NCBI GenBank assembly: GCA_005406025.1
Contig: BGZK01000535.1
Coordinates: 186,001-250,000, forward strand
DNA length: 64,000 nucleotides
Reading direction: 5' to 3'
Source of the DNA: Eumeta japonica
Lineage: Eukaryota; Arthropoda; Insecta; Lepidoptera; Psychidae
Within the stretch, counting starts at the first letter, position 1; each line of letters starts with the position of its first letter. Shown piece by piece: positions 1 through 12,098 of this stretch. The translations under genes were made by a program, and so were the position numbers. The notes beneath the pieces are model-generated. The model was not told the origin of the DNA and searched no databases. It worked only from the letters and a program-made list of their open reading frames with translations.

Positions 1-129
1 TCGAAACCGATTCAACGGAGTTTGAGTATTTTTCGTTTGCTTATTTTTGTACGTCTTTCAAAATTGATAATTTCTTAAAAAAAAGACTGTACTCTCAAAA
101 AATATCGATACTAATTAAGAAAAAGTAAT

Positions 130-400
130 TACTCGTACGCGACATGCATTAGAAGCGGAGGGCCGCGGGCGACGCTCCTTAATTGACACGAGTCAGCGCG
201 CGGCTGACCCGCGGGTCGCGCGCGAACACTTCTCATGCCACCCGACCGATGTTATAAAACAAACTTTCGCCACGTGGCCCCGGGCGCTATGCGCGTTTTG
301 GCGGCGTGACCGTAAAGGGCGGCCCGCCGCGCCGCGACCCCAGCGTCGTCGCCGCGGCGCCGCGCGCGCGCACCGCGAGCGCTGCTAAACCTTGTTCTGT
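130..400. promoter_or_regulatory. CpG-rich block, candidate regulatory element
   Basis: A block much richer in G+C and CpG than its AT-rich surroundings, with runs of alternating CG near 356-372 and a CACGTG E-box near 271. Both strands give only low-complexity Arg/Ala/Pro frames, so I do not read it as coding. Blocks like this recur through the window and may be promoters or conserved enhancers. No TATA box or initiator is clear. The function is inferred. Confidence 0.4.
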
Positions 401-660
401 ATAGTTATTAAGTTTCACCTACTGGCAATTTCATAAACAAATAATATCGGATTTTCTTTCCGGCGGCACGGACTTGCGCTGAAATTACAGTTATTATCGT
501 AATGGAAGCGATTATAACGGATGAAATTGTTGTAAATTGCAACACCAATTTTCGCACCGTATAACGTGTAGTCGGGGTAAAAATGCACATGTGAAACGAT
601 TAACGAAATGGACTTCGTCACCTGTCGTCGGTGCTAAATGCACAATCGGTTTTCGAAGTG

Positions 661-780
661 AAACTTTTTTATCCACGGTAGCGAATTTTTTCGATGGGAA
701 CGAAAATACCGTGACGTCACAGAGCCACTTTATACGCATGCGCCTAGCGTACTGCATCAGCATGTAATATAACGAACCGG
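661..780. promoter_or_regulatory. CRE palindrome next to an NRF-1-like palindrome
   Basis: A perfect GTGACGTCAC (CREB/ATF site) lies at 711-720. About 15 bp later comes CGCATGCG at 735-742, inside a near-match to the NRF-1 consensus. The pairing is typical of promoters. A short A-rich reading frame begins about 100 bp downstream. No TATA box is evident. Confidence 0.35.
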
Positions 781-848
781 TAGACGCTTGAGCATTAAAC
801 ACGTGTTGATTTTCCTCAGTTTATAGTATCTGTTTTGTGATAAGTGAA

Positions 849-1161
849 ATGAAGAGAACAAGTGCAGAAAGAATGAGAGCCCTTAGGGACGAACAAAAAA
901 AAATCCCAATGATTATGCGCGGGGATTTCAACATCAACTCAGCTCAGAAGAAGCTGAACATTTTTGGATGAGAAATGCAAATTGAAATTGAACACTGATA
1001 GAACTCAGTCTACAATGAAATCAGACACTACTATCGACGCAGTATTTTCTCGTAATTTAGAACATTTTCTTTCGAAACTATTTGTATCATATTTTAGCTA
1101 TTATAAAACTATTATTTCTGTTTCAGATTCTGTATTAATTGAACTTGAACAATCAATAAAA
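849..1161 (+). pseudogene. decayed transposon fragment with endonuclease-like GDFN motif
   Basis: An ATG at 849 opens a frame reading MKRTSAERMRALRDEQKK, then IPMIMRGDFNIN, and stops near 970. A second frame from about 964 reads TDRTQSTMKSDTTIDAVFS and continues to about 1161. GDFN is the signature of the endonuclease/exonuclease/phosphatase fold (active-site Asp and Asn). A downstream segment of the TTIDAVFSR type occurs in endonuclease domains encoded by some arthropod transposable elements, from memory. The frame change between the two parts and the short length mark it as a broken fragment. The basic N-terminal segment may come from a different element. The exact family is not identified. 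Confidence 0.45.
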
Positions 1162-1164
1162 TGA

Positions 1165-1800
1165 AGATTGATTTTAATAAATAGCCATTTTGATTGATTG
1201 CATTTCGTATAAAAATCTAATTTAATTTGTTTCATTAAAAATATTTTAATCTGTAGCCTAAAAATTTTCACTTCTGACGAGTGGAATTCCATGTTTTGTC
1301 TGTGGTTTAACTGCATTTTCAGTATAAACATTCTTTTTTCTTATCGTTTTTGTGAAGAATTCTGCGCTCACGGAGATGAACAAATTAATAGCTCTACCAA
1401 TAATTTTTTCTCTTGTCCTTTTATAACAGTTCGTTCTGATCGTTTTTGTCTTAAGATTTATTCTCTATAGGAGACGATATTTTTAGTAATATTTTAATGG
1501 AGTTTAATCGATTTAATTTCTTAACTTGGTGCTTAAGGTTCAGCTGACCATATAACATCAGCAGGTTGCATCAAAAACATACGTTAATAACACAATCGTG
1601 AAATACAATCGAGAAAGTAAATAAAAATTTGCTTTACTCCGAAACTATTTCATTATTTATTATAATATTTATCTGCACGTGCAACAAAAATAGAAAAAAT
1701 TGAAAACGTGTATCCATCACGAGTGATTCGTCAAATTATGTATATTAAACGTTGCTCTTTCACAGTTAAACGTTTTTCGAAAAAAGTTTGCGATGCAACC
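1165..1800. other. AT-rich stretch, nothing recognised
   Basis: Only short chance frames are visible. I see no repeat, RNA gene or splice-flanked frame. Confidence 0.6.
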
Positions 1801-1804
1801 CGCC

Positions 1805-2110
1805 GCAAGTGTTATCCGAGAGACGTCGATATAAATAGTGATCGTGAGTCAAGTGGATGCTGCGCGGGCGCGGGCGGGCGGCGCCTCTCGCCGGCGCGCC
1901 GGGCCGACATTCCGCGCGAGTCCTGAACCGTCTGAACTTTGCTCTTATTGTGGGTTCGTGCCAGCCTTAGCTGTGCGTCGCCGCTAAACTTTATACCCAT
2001 TTAAGAAGTTACTCCCTCGAGATAAACCGCTTTGTTCACGACGCGACCGTCGGCTGAGGCCCTGTACCGATAGACCCTCTCTATTGGCTTGCGTGTTGTC
2101 GAGTTAATTG
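1805..2110. promoter_or_regulatory. CpG-rich block with CCAAT-type motif
   Basis: The GC-rich core spans about 1858-1925 and is followed by moderately GC-rich DNA carrying CTATTGGCTTG near 2080 (CCAAT box on the minus strand). Open frames on both strands here are composition artefacts. Candidate enhancer or promoter by composition only. Confidence 0.3.
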
Positions 2111-2754
2111 AACTTAATGGATTTTGTTATTGTCGTTTTACGGTACTTATAAGAACTGTTTATTTATTTATTTTTGTAAATAATATGACGATGCTGTAAA
2201 TAAACCACTCCCGTGATTATATTAGGTATCCTTATTTTAAATTCCTCATGATAAAAATTAACTTAATAAATAAAGGATTATATTAGTTCTCAATAGGCAT
2301 TGTTGATTTTTGTTTTGAAATTGATTTGCAGTAGATTTGGCAGAAAAAACGGAGGTTCCAAGATAATTTATTTTTCAAAATCTGAGGGTCTGGAAATAAG
2401 ATAAATTGTGATTAACAATTAATCTTTCATCTTGAATAAAAATATAAATTGAAAAACATTCTCTTACTCATATGCACAAAATTCTCACAAAATATTGGGT
2501 GTTGAAACAGCAATCACTCTGTGTAATACATTATATCGATTCCGATTAAAACTATAATTATCATTTACATTTATCGATGAAAATAGTTTTTAAACAATAA
2601 TAAAAAAAGGATCAAAACCTTGAAAAAATGCACAATATTGAACAAGTCAGAAACTAAAACGATTGCGTTTAAATAACGGCGTTAGTGATGTTGCCCAATA
2701 AAATATTTGTATAGTTATTTCGATATAATAAATTAAAGTCGTGTACACTTTGAA
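2111..2754. other. AT-rich stretch, nothing recognised
   Basis: Low-complexity AT-rich DNA. No feature can be supported. Confidence 0.6.
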
Positions 2755-2935
2755 CTGCAAGGCGGAGGCTCCGGTGACGCAACTTAGAACAATAGGGATT
2801 GGTTCGACGACCTTTGAGGTTTTGAATCCATGACATCGGGTACAATGCAGCGCAATCGCCACTCAACACTCGCGTTATCTGAGCTCGTGACGTCAGCTCT
2901 CCCGCTATATTACTAAATGAACTACCCATTTTATT
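2755..2935. promoter_or_regulatory. GC-richer block with a second CRE site
   Basis: GTGACGTCAG at 2887-2896 matches the CREB/ATF site and follows a GC-richer stretch from 2760. It resembles the block at 661-780. Any function is inferred. Confidence 0.28.
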
Positions 2936-3599
2936 TAATTTTATGTATTTTTTAAAAAAAGCAAACTTACATCTATAGAAATTTTAAATTAAAATCTTGC
3001 AAAGTATACATCTACAATGCCAATTACAATTCCGCCAGATGATATTAACATTTAATACAAGATGATGTTTGAATATACGTAAAAAAACTTGACAATTCTA
3101 TGTTTAATTAGAAGTATATGTGTAGGTAAGTGATAAGATTATGTATATATGTTGGGGATGTTCGAGGCTGAGTAAGTATGCAATGTTTGCTTTGCGGCCA
3201 GTGCTTTGCGATAAGGGCAAGCGTTGCATGCAATATTAATAAATTTATCACAATTGAAAAAAACTAATAAGATCTATAAAAGTCTTTTCGCATGTGTGAA
3301 AGAGCCTATTTGGAACTCAATGTTTTACCAAATTTCTGAGTGCCGCTCCTGCGTCCAAAGAGTGCATGCGTTTCGCTTGAACTCTATTCGCCGACAAACC
3401 CATTTTATTGTCTATGATGATGGTTATTTATATGACTTTGTTCGGGTTTGATATGTTTTCAATCCCATTGTACATTTTTCATAACCATATATACTGTAAA
3501 TTATGTGGGTGTTTGTTGCAAGTACATATATTGTCTGATATATCTAGAGAGAGCATCTAAACCATTCAAGGTGGTCCTCTTTTACTTCAACCAATTTAG
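2936..3599. other. AT-rich stretch leading into a candidate exon
   Basis: No repeat or gene is recognised. The right end has a pyrimidine-rich tract and an AG that form the acceptor of the candidate exon at 3600. Confidence 0.5.
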
Positions 3600-3737
3600 T
3601 TCATCTGGTGATATTAATAAGCCGCACTTTGTCATACACACTAAAGGTTGCGCTGCGGGAGAACTGATAATCTGTTACACTCGAACGCGATATATAATCG
3701 TGCAGCGCCAACTTGTATGCACGTGTGTATATTGTGG
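3600..3737 (+). other. candidate exon (138 nt), unknown protein
   Basis: Flanked by a good acceptor (TTTACTTCAACCAATTTAG) and a strong donor (GTAAGTAGC). Exactly one frame is open throughout (phase 1 in, two bases out). It includes the peptides GDINKPHFVIHTKGCAAGEL and QRQLVCTCVYCG. I recognise no domain. It does not join in frame to the next candidate at 5452. AT-rich DNA produces such pairs by chance, so it could also be a non-coding exon or nothing. Confidence 0.2.
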
Positions 3738-4360
3738 GTAAGTAGCAATACCTATATTAGTGGTCCTATTGTAATAAATATAATACATACAGAATAATAA
3801 AAACATAATGCAATCACTTTCATGACAGAAGATTACCGTCTTATTAATTAAAGCTTTCATAAAAAAAAATTTTCAGTTCATAATAAATGTAGTATCTCTC
3901 CAGAAAAACCAAACATCGCCCCGAATCCTAAGATTATGGCGTAATTGTGTGCTGTGGGTTTTTTGGTTGGTGGTACTGTTGACATGTGTGAAACTCGAGA
4001 CCGGCACAATAAGTGTGACAGCTAAGACGAATGTCTTGACCTTTGACAATATTCAATTATGACTAACAAATCTGACAAGCCCGCCGTGTGTGCGCTTTTA
4101 CGTGTAATCGTATGTAATAATAATTATAAATAAATGGTAACGTCTAAATACAGAACTTATCATAATACATCATAAATTTACCCTATAATTCATTGTAATG
4201 ATATGCGATTTCTTCAAATTATGTATTCGAGAAAAAAACAACATCGACCACTGTGTGTTGTAACTTAAGGTAATTTTATGCTTTTCTGTCTTGGTTTTCT
4301 ATCTCGGTAACAAGGTAAATAGTATATAGGGCAACACAGAATAACTATATTTGGAGTACC
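3738..4360. other. AT-rich stretch, nothing recognised
   Basis: Contains modestly GC-richer DNA at 3900-4100 without a readable frame or repeat signature. Confidence 0.5.
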
Positions 4361-4445
4361 AGAGCCGTCATCCGTAATGCGGCCCCCAGGCGATGCTCGT
4401 GCTGTTGTCGGGATCAGACGAGGCGGGCCGGTAAACATACGTCTT
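4361..4445. promoter_or_regulatory. short GC-rich block
   Basis: About 80 bp of GC-rich sequence in AT-rich DNA. No motif decides its role. Confidence 0.2.
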
Positions 4446-4859
4446 TCTTAGTTCGTTCTGAAGTATTGGTGACTTTTAACGCCGTTATATTATAGTTTTA
4501 GCGTACTCTTAACTTAAGTCTGTTGCTCTTAAAATATCTAGCAATTGACATTTAAAACTTAACACGGGGCCTATCTTTTCGTAATTAACTATGTAGAATT
4601 GTAATACAAATGCGTTTAATATTGTTTTACATATGCGAATTCTTATACACCCACTAACTAGAGATTTACTATGGTATATATAGACGTTCTTTGGACTATC
4701 CTATTACACAAAAAAAAAAATGCACATTCGTGAAATGCTATCATGAAAGCCTTTTAATTTGTTTAAAAACCGAGTATATATTTAAGACAGTACTTTTTTC
4801 AAATGGATGGAGGCCTTCGACCCTTTTAAACGATCCCTTTCCCTTTTCATGTGATGTTT

Positions 4860-5265
4860 GGGCTCGGAGTGTCGAAAATGTACCCGATACCGTCATCCAC
4901 GAGACGAACGGTTATCTTCGATTCCGATCGATTTTTAATAGCCGTGCACGACACCCGACCGAGGGACGTTAACAATGGGCGATAATCTGAATACGGCGAA
5001 ACGAGCGACCGACCAAAGTAGGGCACGGAGAGCGGACCGTTCGCATTGTACGGCGGCGGCGTGCTCCGCGCTGGTGAAATGCGGTGGGCGGCGCCGCGCA
5101 CGCCGCCCCGCCCAGCGCGCCCGCCCCGCGCCCGCCGCCCTGGGCGCGAGCGCCGCCGCACCCTCCCCCGGGTCACCTACATTACACGGAACGTTACGAA
5201 AAGCGCCCACCGCCTCGAGCCCTATCGAAACCGCTCCCTTCTATCTGTTCAGTGCTTTCTTACCT
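4860..5265. promoter_or_regulatory. CpG-rich block
   Basis: The core at 5050-5170 is dense in CpG. Overlapping open frames on both strands encode Arg/Ala/Pro runs typical of non-coding GC-rich DNA. An AT-rich intron-like stretch and the splice-flanked candidate at 5452 follow on the plus strand, which would fit a promoter with a first exon upstream. That arrangement is inference. Confidence 0.35.
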
Positions 5266-5451
5266 ATGACCTTTTCATGTTTAAAGTTCTGATTTTAATT
5301 GCTTTCAATATTATAGATTTTTCGAAAAATATTCAAATAATTATAGCTTCAAATATTGCGCTATTTAGTTGTCGTATTCGTTAATTCACGCTGAAATCCT
5401 TATCGATTGTTATTCAGTTATTTTAAGTTTACTACAGTGTTACAATTTCAG

Positions 5452-5577
5452 CTCTGGATAATCAAACAGTACAAAATCGACCATTTTGCGGACATTTGTC
5501 CTTTCTCGACACCACCGGGCGTAGAACCAATCGTTTGTTGACCCAGACGACGACTTTCGTATGCAACGCGACAGGTA
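5452..5577 (+). other. candidate exon (123-126 nt), unknown
   Basis: The acceptor GTTACAATTTCAG is followed by one open frame containing NRPFCGHLSFLDTTGRRTN and ends at overlapping donors (GTAGTAAGT, giving an end at 5574 or 5577). The composition is less AT-biased than its surroundings. I recognise no domain. It may be a coding exon, a UTR or lncRNA exon, or chance. Confidence 0.25.
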
Positions 5578-5779
5578 GTAAGTATTTCTATATTATTTAG
5601 ATTTTTCTAATTTTTTTCCAGTTTTAAGAGAATTCATCATCCTGCTCTATGATTAATAGCGTATTGTAGATTCAATGCCTAAGTGTTCTTAAAATTGTCA
5701 AAGCACACTTTATTTATCACGATCTTAAATGCAATCAGAGAACTATGACTGTTGATCGTATCCTAGACTGGCGCTGACC

Positions 5780-6040
5780 GAGATATTCTTGGATTTCTAG
5801 TCAGGCTCGTTGAGGCTTTGAAAAAAGGAGTGGAGCCTCCCGTCACTGACCGGCCGGGCGGATTTCAAGTTTGCCATAATTTTTCTCGTAACCACCCATC
5901 TCCGCTGCGATCAGAACCCCTTATGCTCTTGCTATTATTTGTAGGAATGCGTCCTTTGGCTGCAGAGTGTTGTTGCGCCGGCGTCGTAGCATGGGTCCTG
6001 ACCGACGCATGCAACTTCCGAGATACTTCATTTAGGATAT
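5780..6040. other. moderately GC-rich stretch, no gene recognised
   Basis: A 74-codon frame (5818-6042) starts without a preceding splice or promoter signal and shows no domain. I treat it as non-coding. Confidence 0.3.
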
Positions 6041-7139
6041 AAAGAGATTGTCTACTATTGCCCCTGAAACTAAGGAATATTAGAATATAATTTTAAACTG
6101 AAGAATCCACTATTCTTTTGTATGAAAATTGCTTTTTATAATTGCAACATTATTTTGATGAGTGGTTACTGAGTGTTTGAATTAGGTTATTCACTAGATT
6201 TTTTTACGCGAATTAATAGTGCATACTTTCTTATCACTTTATTAGGAAAGAAGAAACACTTCTTTTTCAATGATTATCAAAATCGTCTTTTTTCAAAGAT
6301 AATTTGACGCACCCTCTAATATTTTATACCAGCACAACAAAATTACTTTTTATATTACTAAAAACATTTCTTATTTAGCAGTATTATCTATAAACGTCAT
6401 CTTTTTAGTGCAAGGGAATTTTTCCAAACAGTATTCTGTTAGCTTTATGTATATTAAAATATAAAACTTAATTTTGTTTTTTTTTTTTTAATTTGTTTTA
6501 GGCAAGCTCACTTTACAGAGGTAAAATGAATTTAAATATTTTAAGCGATATTTTCACACTGCGATAGAATCTTGCGAAAAATATAGATTACCTCACAGTA
6601 GATTTTATGATTTACGGTTTTTCAAGTAGTACATAATTTTTAACATATAATTTTAAAGATTTGTTGTTGGCATTTGGTGACAACTGTTTAATGTTAACTG
6701 AATAATGAAAATTAAATTCATTTTCTTTATAAATTAAGCAAACAAAACACCGTTTTGAGAAATTATTTTTCTCTACTATATATTGCAGAGATGATATATT
6801 CAATGATAGGTACTAATAAACTGAAAAGTATTTACTAACTTGAAAATAATTTTGTTACTCTGATATAAAAGTAACACGAGATGGATCAAAATTCTTTATT
6901 CATTGTTAGGAAAATAATACTTCTTTTATTTAATTTTTAAATGAAAACGAGAATATAAGTCTTTACTTATACATTAATATGAAATGATTCAAGAGAATCA
7001 AGTTAGTAAACAACAAAGAGTGAATTCGAACATTAAGCAACCGCTCATTAAAATAATTTATTAACGGAAGGAGAAAAAACTATAGTACGCTGAATTATTT
7101 TCGTATCCAAATTATACGATCATTACAAACACCAGTCCA
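6041..7139. other. AT-rich stretch, nothing recognised
   Basis: Long T and A runs. No gene, RNA or clear repeat. Confidence 0.6.
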
Positions 7140-7260
7140 CATAGAAGTGAGCGAAACGGGCAATTAAGTTAAAGGCATGCGCATAAGCCTCCTAACTTAT
7201 GCCCATGCGCTAAGCGAAAATATCCGTTGACTCAACATCGCCGCTCACAGTCGCAAAGAA
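7140..7260. promoter_or_regulatory. GC-richer patch with inverted GCATGCGCATAAG motif
   Basis: GCATGCGCATAAG at about 7174 is answered by CTTATGCCCATGCGC after a short spacer, an imperfect inverted repeat in otherwise AT-rich DNA. This could be a protein-binding palindrome. Function unknown. Confidence 0.3.
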
Positions 7261-9685
7261 TTGGGTTTCTGTCTAGACAATTCAAAAACAATTCTATTTC
7301 GAGGTAATCTGACCAAGCATTATTGAGCTTTTAAGTAATTTATTTTAATAGAATGGAAGACTGAATTAAGCCAATTCCTCGCTCACATTACGTTATAATC
7401 AGAGCCCGCCCCACGCACACAAACCCCGTTTTCATATAATGATGTGGCAATCCATCCGACTACACAATTGACTTTAAAGTTTCATAGAATGGAATACTTA
7501 TGTTAGTAAAGCAGGCATCGAGTTGTACTAATGAACCGACAAACAATATAGTTTTTCTTAAGAACTATGTGATTAAGTGGAATACAAGTGATTGTGTTCC
7601 ATTATAATTGTAAAGTAAAAGCTCGTTATTATATCGTTCTTGTGACAGCCATCACGACTCTAGAAACTTAAAAAGCTTTTCAGTACATATTTTTTTTAAG
7701 TAAACTAATGCATTTGTATTGTAAGTAATGTCACACACGGCAGAAAAATGAAATAGGTGTTTTTTGGAAAGCAATATTTAAGCGAAAAATCTCTACACCA
7801 ATTAAAACAACTTTGGCCATCGAGGTCACGTCTATTCTGTCATAAAAATTACAATTGCATTAAGCGATTTACGAAGTAGGCAATCGGTTGAGCCAACGTC
7901 GACCAGAAAATGTACGCCAATAAGAACTTTTTATATAAATTCATTTAATACAATAGTTATTGAGGTTTTCTTATTTAGATCTTTTAATTTTACACATCGC
8001 ATGCAAACATTAAAAATAGTTTGTCTGAAAAATATCGAGCAAATATTCGTATTTTTTTTTTATTCACCAATACACGTGTAAATAATAGTCGATTTATCGG
8101 TCGATTGAAATGTTTTTCTATAAATATAAAATATCAACTTATACTTCGTAGATCCAGTACATTTCCTGTACACATTTTTTATTGTATTTATTTCACTAGT
8201 ACATTTTTTTCGCAAATTGTCCTACTGATAGAAAACAAGCCCATTTTTCGATATTAGTGATAAATTAAAAGAGTAAAGTAACTTTAAAGCGATTTTTGAT
8301 CTGTCCAATAGTTTTATGATCGTATAAAAAAATACAAAAAATATTACACAATATTATATAATCTTTAAGTAGAATACTATAAGAGATGCGTTGATTTATT
8401 GTCTTAAATTAAGATAAAGTAAAGATTTTTTTTACGTCAGAACTGGTCTCCATAGTTCATCTCGACGCTATAAATTAGTAAATTAATATTTGTAAGAGTG
8501 TCATAAATAAAATAGAATTAAAAGTTCAATGCGTTATAAATCATATTTTCTATTAATAGAAATTTTCAAAGGCTTAAATTGTGTCTAAACAAAAATAAGT
8601 CATTGTATACAATTGAATTTAAATGCAACTTTTGAATAAATATTATATCAATAATAATAGATGAGGAAAAGACTTAGTTCGTATTGTATATGTTGTAATT
8701 ATTTTAAAATGTTCTCTAAAGAGATTATATTAAGTTAAAACCAGCCGGTTACAATGAATACAGCCCTTTTCCTTTGTGATCATTTGGTTTTACTGATTGT
8801 AACTGACTGCTTTTTATATTATGAGCGGGTTAGTATTATAAAAAAAGATATTAACCGTATTAAGTTCTACCATTTTCAATTGCTTTTCAGTTTATAAAAA
8901 TGAACGTTTTTGAAGTAGAAATTACATACCATTCACAGTTTTATCACATATAAAGGTATAAATCTACACAAAGCGCCAATAATATTTGTACAGATTAGTA
9001 TCTGAAAATAGCACAAATGTGTTTCAAGCTTTTTATGTTTGGAAATGGTATAAAATTCGACATTAAAAAATAAGTAGGCAGAGTAAAACTATAAGTAACG
9101 GCCGAAGCAACATAAGACGGCGGACTAAGTATGTGTAGGAAAAGTATTTGACGTGTATTAACTTCAATAACGATAATCTGGCGAAATAGACAACTTAATA
9201 AAGCGGAATTGACAACATTTTGTAGATTTATAAATTAGGGGGCAACAATCATTGCTTTTAACAATGCTTCTTCTGCTATATTTTACGACTATGGCGTGAA
9301 AGATGAAATTTGTCCGGTCGCTCTATTGCAGATAAAACGAGTATTATCCTTGAAAAGGTGAAGTAAAATCTATATATTAGTATTTACGGTGTTGTTGCCT
9401 ATCAGTCGTGGTACTGTGGAATGTTACCTGCAAAAGTATGAACATAAGAAAAGCCTCGACATTGGTGACGTATTATTGTATTGATGATGAAACTACGTGA
9501 TAATTAAAAAAAAAACCTCTCGGTTCATATTTGTACTGAAAACTTTCATCACATGTAAGATATAATATACGACGAGAATATATGAAACTTCCCGGTCGAA
9601 ACACGATAAGTTCCACTGATGGTAGTAAAACCATCGATATTCTATTGTATAAGGTGTTACTTCGTGAGTATTCATTATTAGATGT
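7261..9685. other. AT-rich stretch, nothing recognised
   Basis: About 2.4 kb without a supportable gene. A good donor-like GTAAGTAATG at 7722 has no open exon upstream. Confidence 0.55.
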
Positions 9686-9689
9686 TCGA

Positions 9690-9830
9690 TATCTGTCTAT
9701 CCTCTCAAACTCATATTCAATTTATTGAATAGGGGTTCGTAGTGGAAGAACAGATTTGAGGGCCAGCGGCGGGTTGCATGCTGCATGTTACTGCATATCG
9801 CAGGCAAGCGTCTAAACTCATCGAGTTACA
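9690..9830 (+). repeat. unclassified interspersed repeat, copy A
   Basis: Shares CTGTC-ATCCTCTC at its left end and GCATGCTGCATGTTACT with a CGCAGG near its right end with 49729-49860, in the same order and orientation. Family unknown. No coding capacity. Confidence 0.6.
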
Positions 9831-10111
9831 CGTACAGAGGCAGTATCTGAAGCTTATAAGATGGTTCCTCTTCAGTTCATGTAATTAGCACAACTGGCAA
9901 TAGTGCCTCGCCAGTGACTGGTCACGTACACTGTACCAGCAGCATAGACCGGGTACGGTTGAAATATTTGGCTTTTATTGTTCATGGTGTTGTTGTTTAT
10001 AAACTTAGCGATGATGATGTTATGTCAAAATCAAGAACGCGTTTCCTCCCAATCCCAAACACATGCTTACTTTGACTTAAATTAAATACACGACAATATT
10101 AAAAATTTCAG

Positions 10112-10179
10112 AAGTAAAATACGTTCTTTTGGGTACCAAAATACAATCTGGTCTCTCCTGTACACAACATACTGCGCAG
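10112..10179 (+). other. candidate mini-exon
   Basis: Preceded by AATATTAAAAATTTCAG and followed by the donor GTAACT. Two of three frames are open over 68 nt, so the frame is not diagnostic. Weak candidate only. Confidence 0.12.
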
Positions 10180-11635
10180 GTAACTTCGCAACATTGATAT
10201 ACGTGTTTGGACCTGTCGTCCGCTTGGTTCTACCCTTGCTCCCATCACACTCCTCGTCACTATCCGCAAGATATTAGCTTTATCCGTCCACCTTTTCAGT
10301 CGTATCCAGTGTACGGTAGTGCGTTTGAGTTACGACGCCATGATTTATTTTTTTACAATAACTGCAGTAATGAATGCTCGAAATTTGATAGAATTATTTT
10401 CCATAGTTGATATATATTGAACTCGCAATCCTTATCATGCTGTTTGTCGTATTATAATAAGACAGTAAACATATTTAAGGTTGCAAACCCGAATTGTACC
10501 AATCGGGATTACATCTAATCTTAACTCCAAATTTTTCGCCAAAACGCGCCCGACCTTAACGCGTCGTCACTTGATAAAACGTAAGCTTTTCATTGCGCGT
10601 GAATACTATTCACTACTTCTAGTTGGTCTTATTATAAATCACACTCCCTTCATCGACCATGATCAGCTTTTTTTTTGGCAAATACTTTTAGTGTACACAC
10701 ACGATGCTAATATATTATTTATGTAGCTGGGCAATCGAGTTAGCTCAGTGTTTTTAGAGTTCACCCTGGTTATATCAATAACATCACCGGGGATAAGTTG
10801 CTTACGGACTTTTCCAACAATTTTATATTGCAAAAGAGACCTGTGTATGTATTATTTATATAGCGCCGTTTGTTGTTTAAAACCAAAAGCATAAAAACAA
10901 TGCGATTAGTTTAAATTGTACAGAATCATTCTATAAAGCAATGATAATATAAATATTTATTTGCGTAAAATGGTTTTTCTCCAACGAAGACGCTTATTTA
11001 TACAAACTTGAAAATCAGACTTTCATCAAAATAAAAATTAAAAGGTTTTATTGCAATCATTAGTACTGTTTGCAAGATCATGGTGGCATACTATATTTAT
11101 GCATATACACAAGAATTGCTTGTAGTATAGGATATATTAATAAAAATATAAACAATTAATAGACATTGTACACGTAATAGAAGTGACACTTCTTAAATAA
11201 CAGCTCTTCACAGATTAGTAAAACAATCACAAGACACAGACTTAAAAAAACGTAAATAATTACAAAACATTGTGTTAAATTGTAGATGTACGGTTTATCT
11301 ATACATCGCTCTTTTCAGTTGTGTTCCCATGGCGTTGCAATGTATAGCTCTCTTTCTCCTTCTCTCTACACTATGTCTTTCTTCTCTCTCGTGTAATGAA
11401 ATTCGTGAACCTAACGTGAAACGACTTCGAAATTTCACTCTAAATTGTCTCTCTATTATCGATTACTAAATCGATGCCTAAGAATCTAAAAACTAACAAA
11501 AATAAGATGCCACTTCAATGAATACCCGACAGTGTTACATTCTCGAGATAGGCAACACAAGCCATTATAATTCGAGACATAAACAACATAAGATTTCCTC
11601 TATTACCCTCGCTCCGTCTCAGGAGTAAAAGGTTA
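10180..11635. other. AT-rich stretch, nothing recognised
   Basis: Chance frames of 65-81 codons near 10207, 10481 and 11272 have no domain or splice context. Confidence 0.55.
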
Positions 11636-11639
11636 AAAA

Positions 11640-11998
11640 GCTCAAATAAGCGTGCATTAGGAAATAGGCGGCCCCCCGCGCGCGCGCGCAGCCGCCGGGT
11701 CGCGCGGTTAGAATGCAAACTGCCGCCCATACATTAAATCTGCCGCATTCGAATTGCCAAGTCGTGATTTGTCAAAGCAGAATCCGCGGGGACCCCGGTG
11801 TTCGCACGTCGTAATTATTATTGTTATCGATGTCGTAAAATGGCATCCGAATCTATTGCACCGTCTCCTGCGCATACGACTGTTTTATTGCGTTACGCCA
11901 AAGTTTGGTGTGTGCGCGGGCGCTGATTCATCGCGGGGGCAATGCATTTATTCGATAAAAAATGGTTTAAAGAGGACAACGCAGTGAACATAAACGAC
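11640..11998. promoter_or_regulatory. CpG-rich block
   Basis: A (CG)n-like core at 11670-11700 is followed by about 250 bp of mixed sequence carrying homeodomain-type TAATTATTA near 11815. A MITE sits directly at its right edge. Candidate cis-regulatory block by composition. Confidence 0.35.
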
Positions 11999-12098
11999 GG
12001 ATTGCACCAAAAATAAAAACTCATTACGTAAATGTTTGACATAACTTGTGGACAATCCGTCAGATTTTACGTTTTATGTTTTTACTTTTGGTGCAACC
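11999..12098. mobile_element. foldback MITE, copy 1 (about 100 bp)
   Basis: Left arm GATTGCACCAAAAATAAAAAC (from 12000) and right arm ending TACTTTTGGTGCAACC at 12098 are near-perfect inverted repeats. The inner parts also pair partly (ACGTAAA against TTTACGT). A second copy with the same ends lies at 25144-25258. It encodes nothing, so it is non-autonomous. The mobilising transposase family is not known. Confidence 0.75.

Noticed and set aside
4847..5384. Several frames of 61-112 codons
   Set aside because: Mutually overlapping in both strands within a CpG-rich block. No coding bias.
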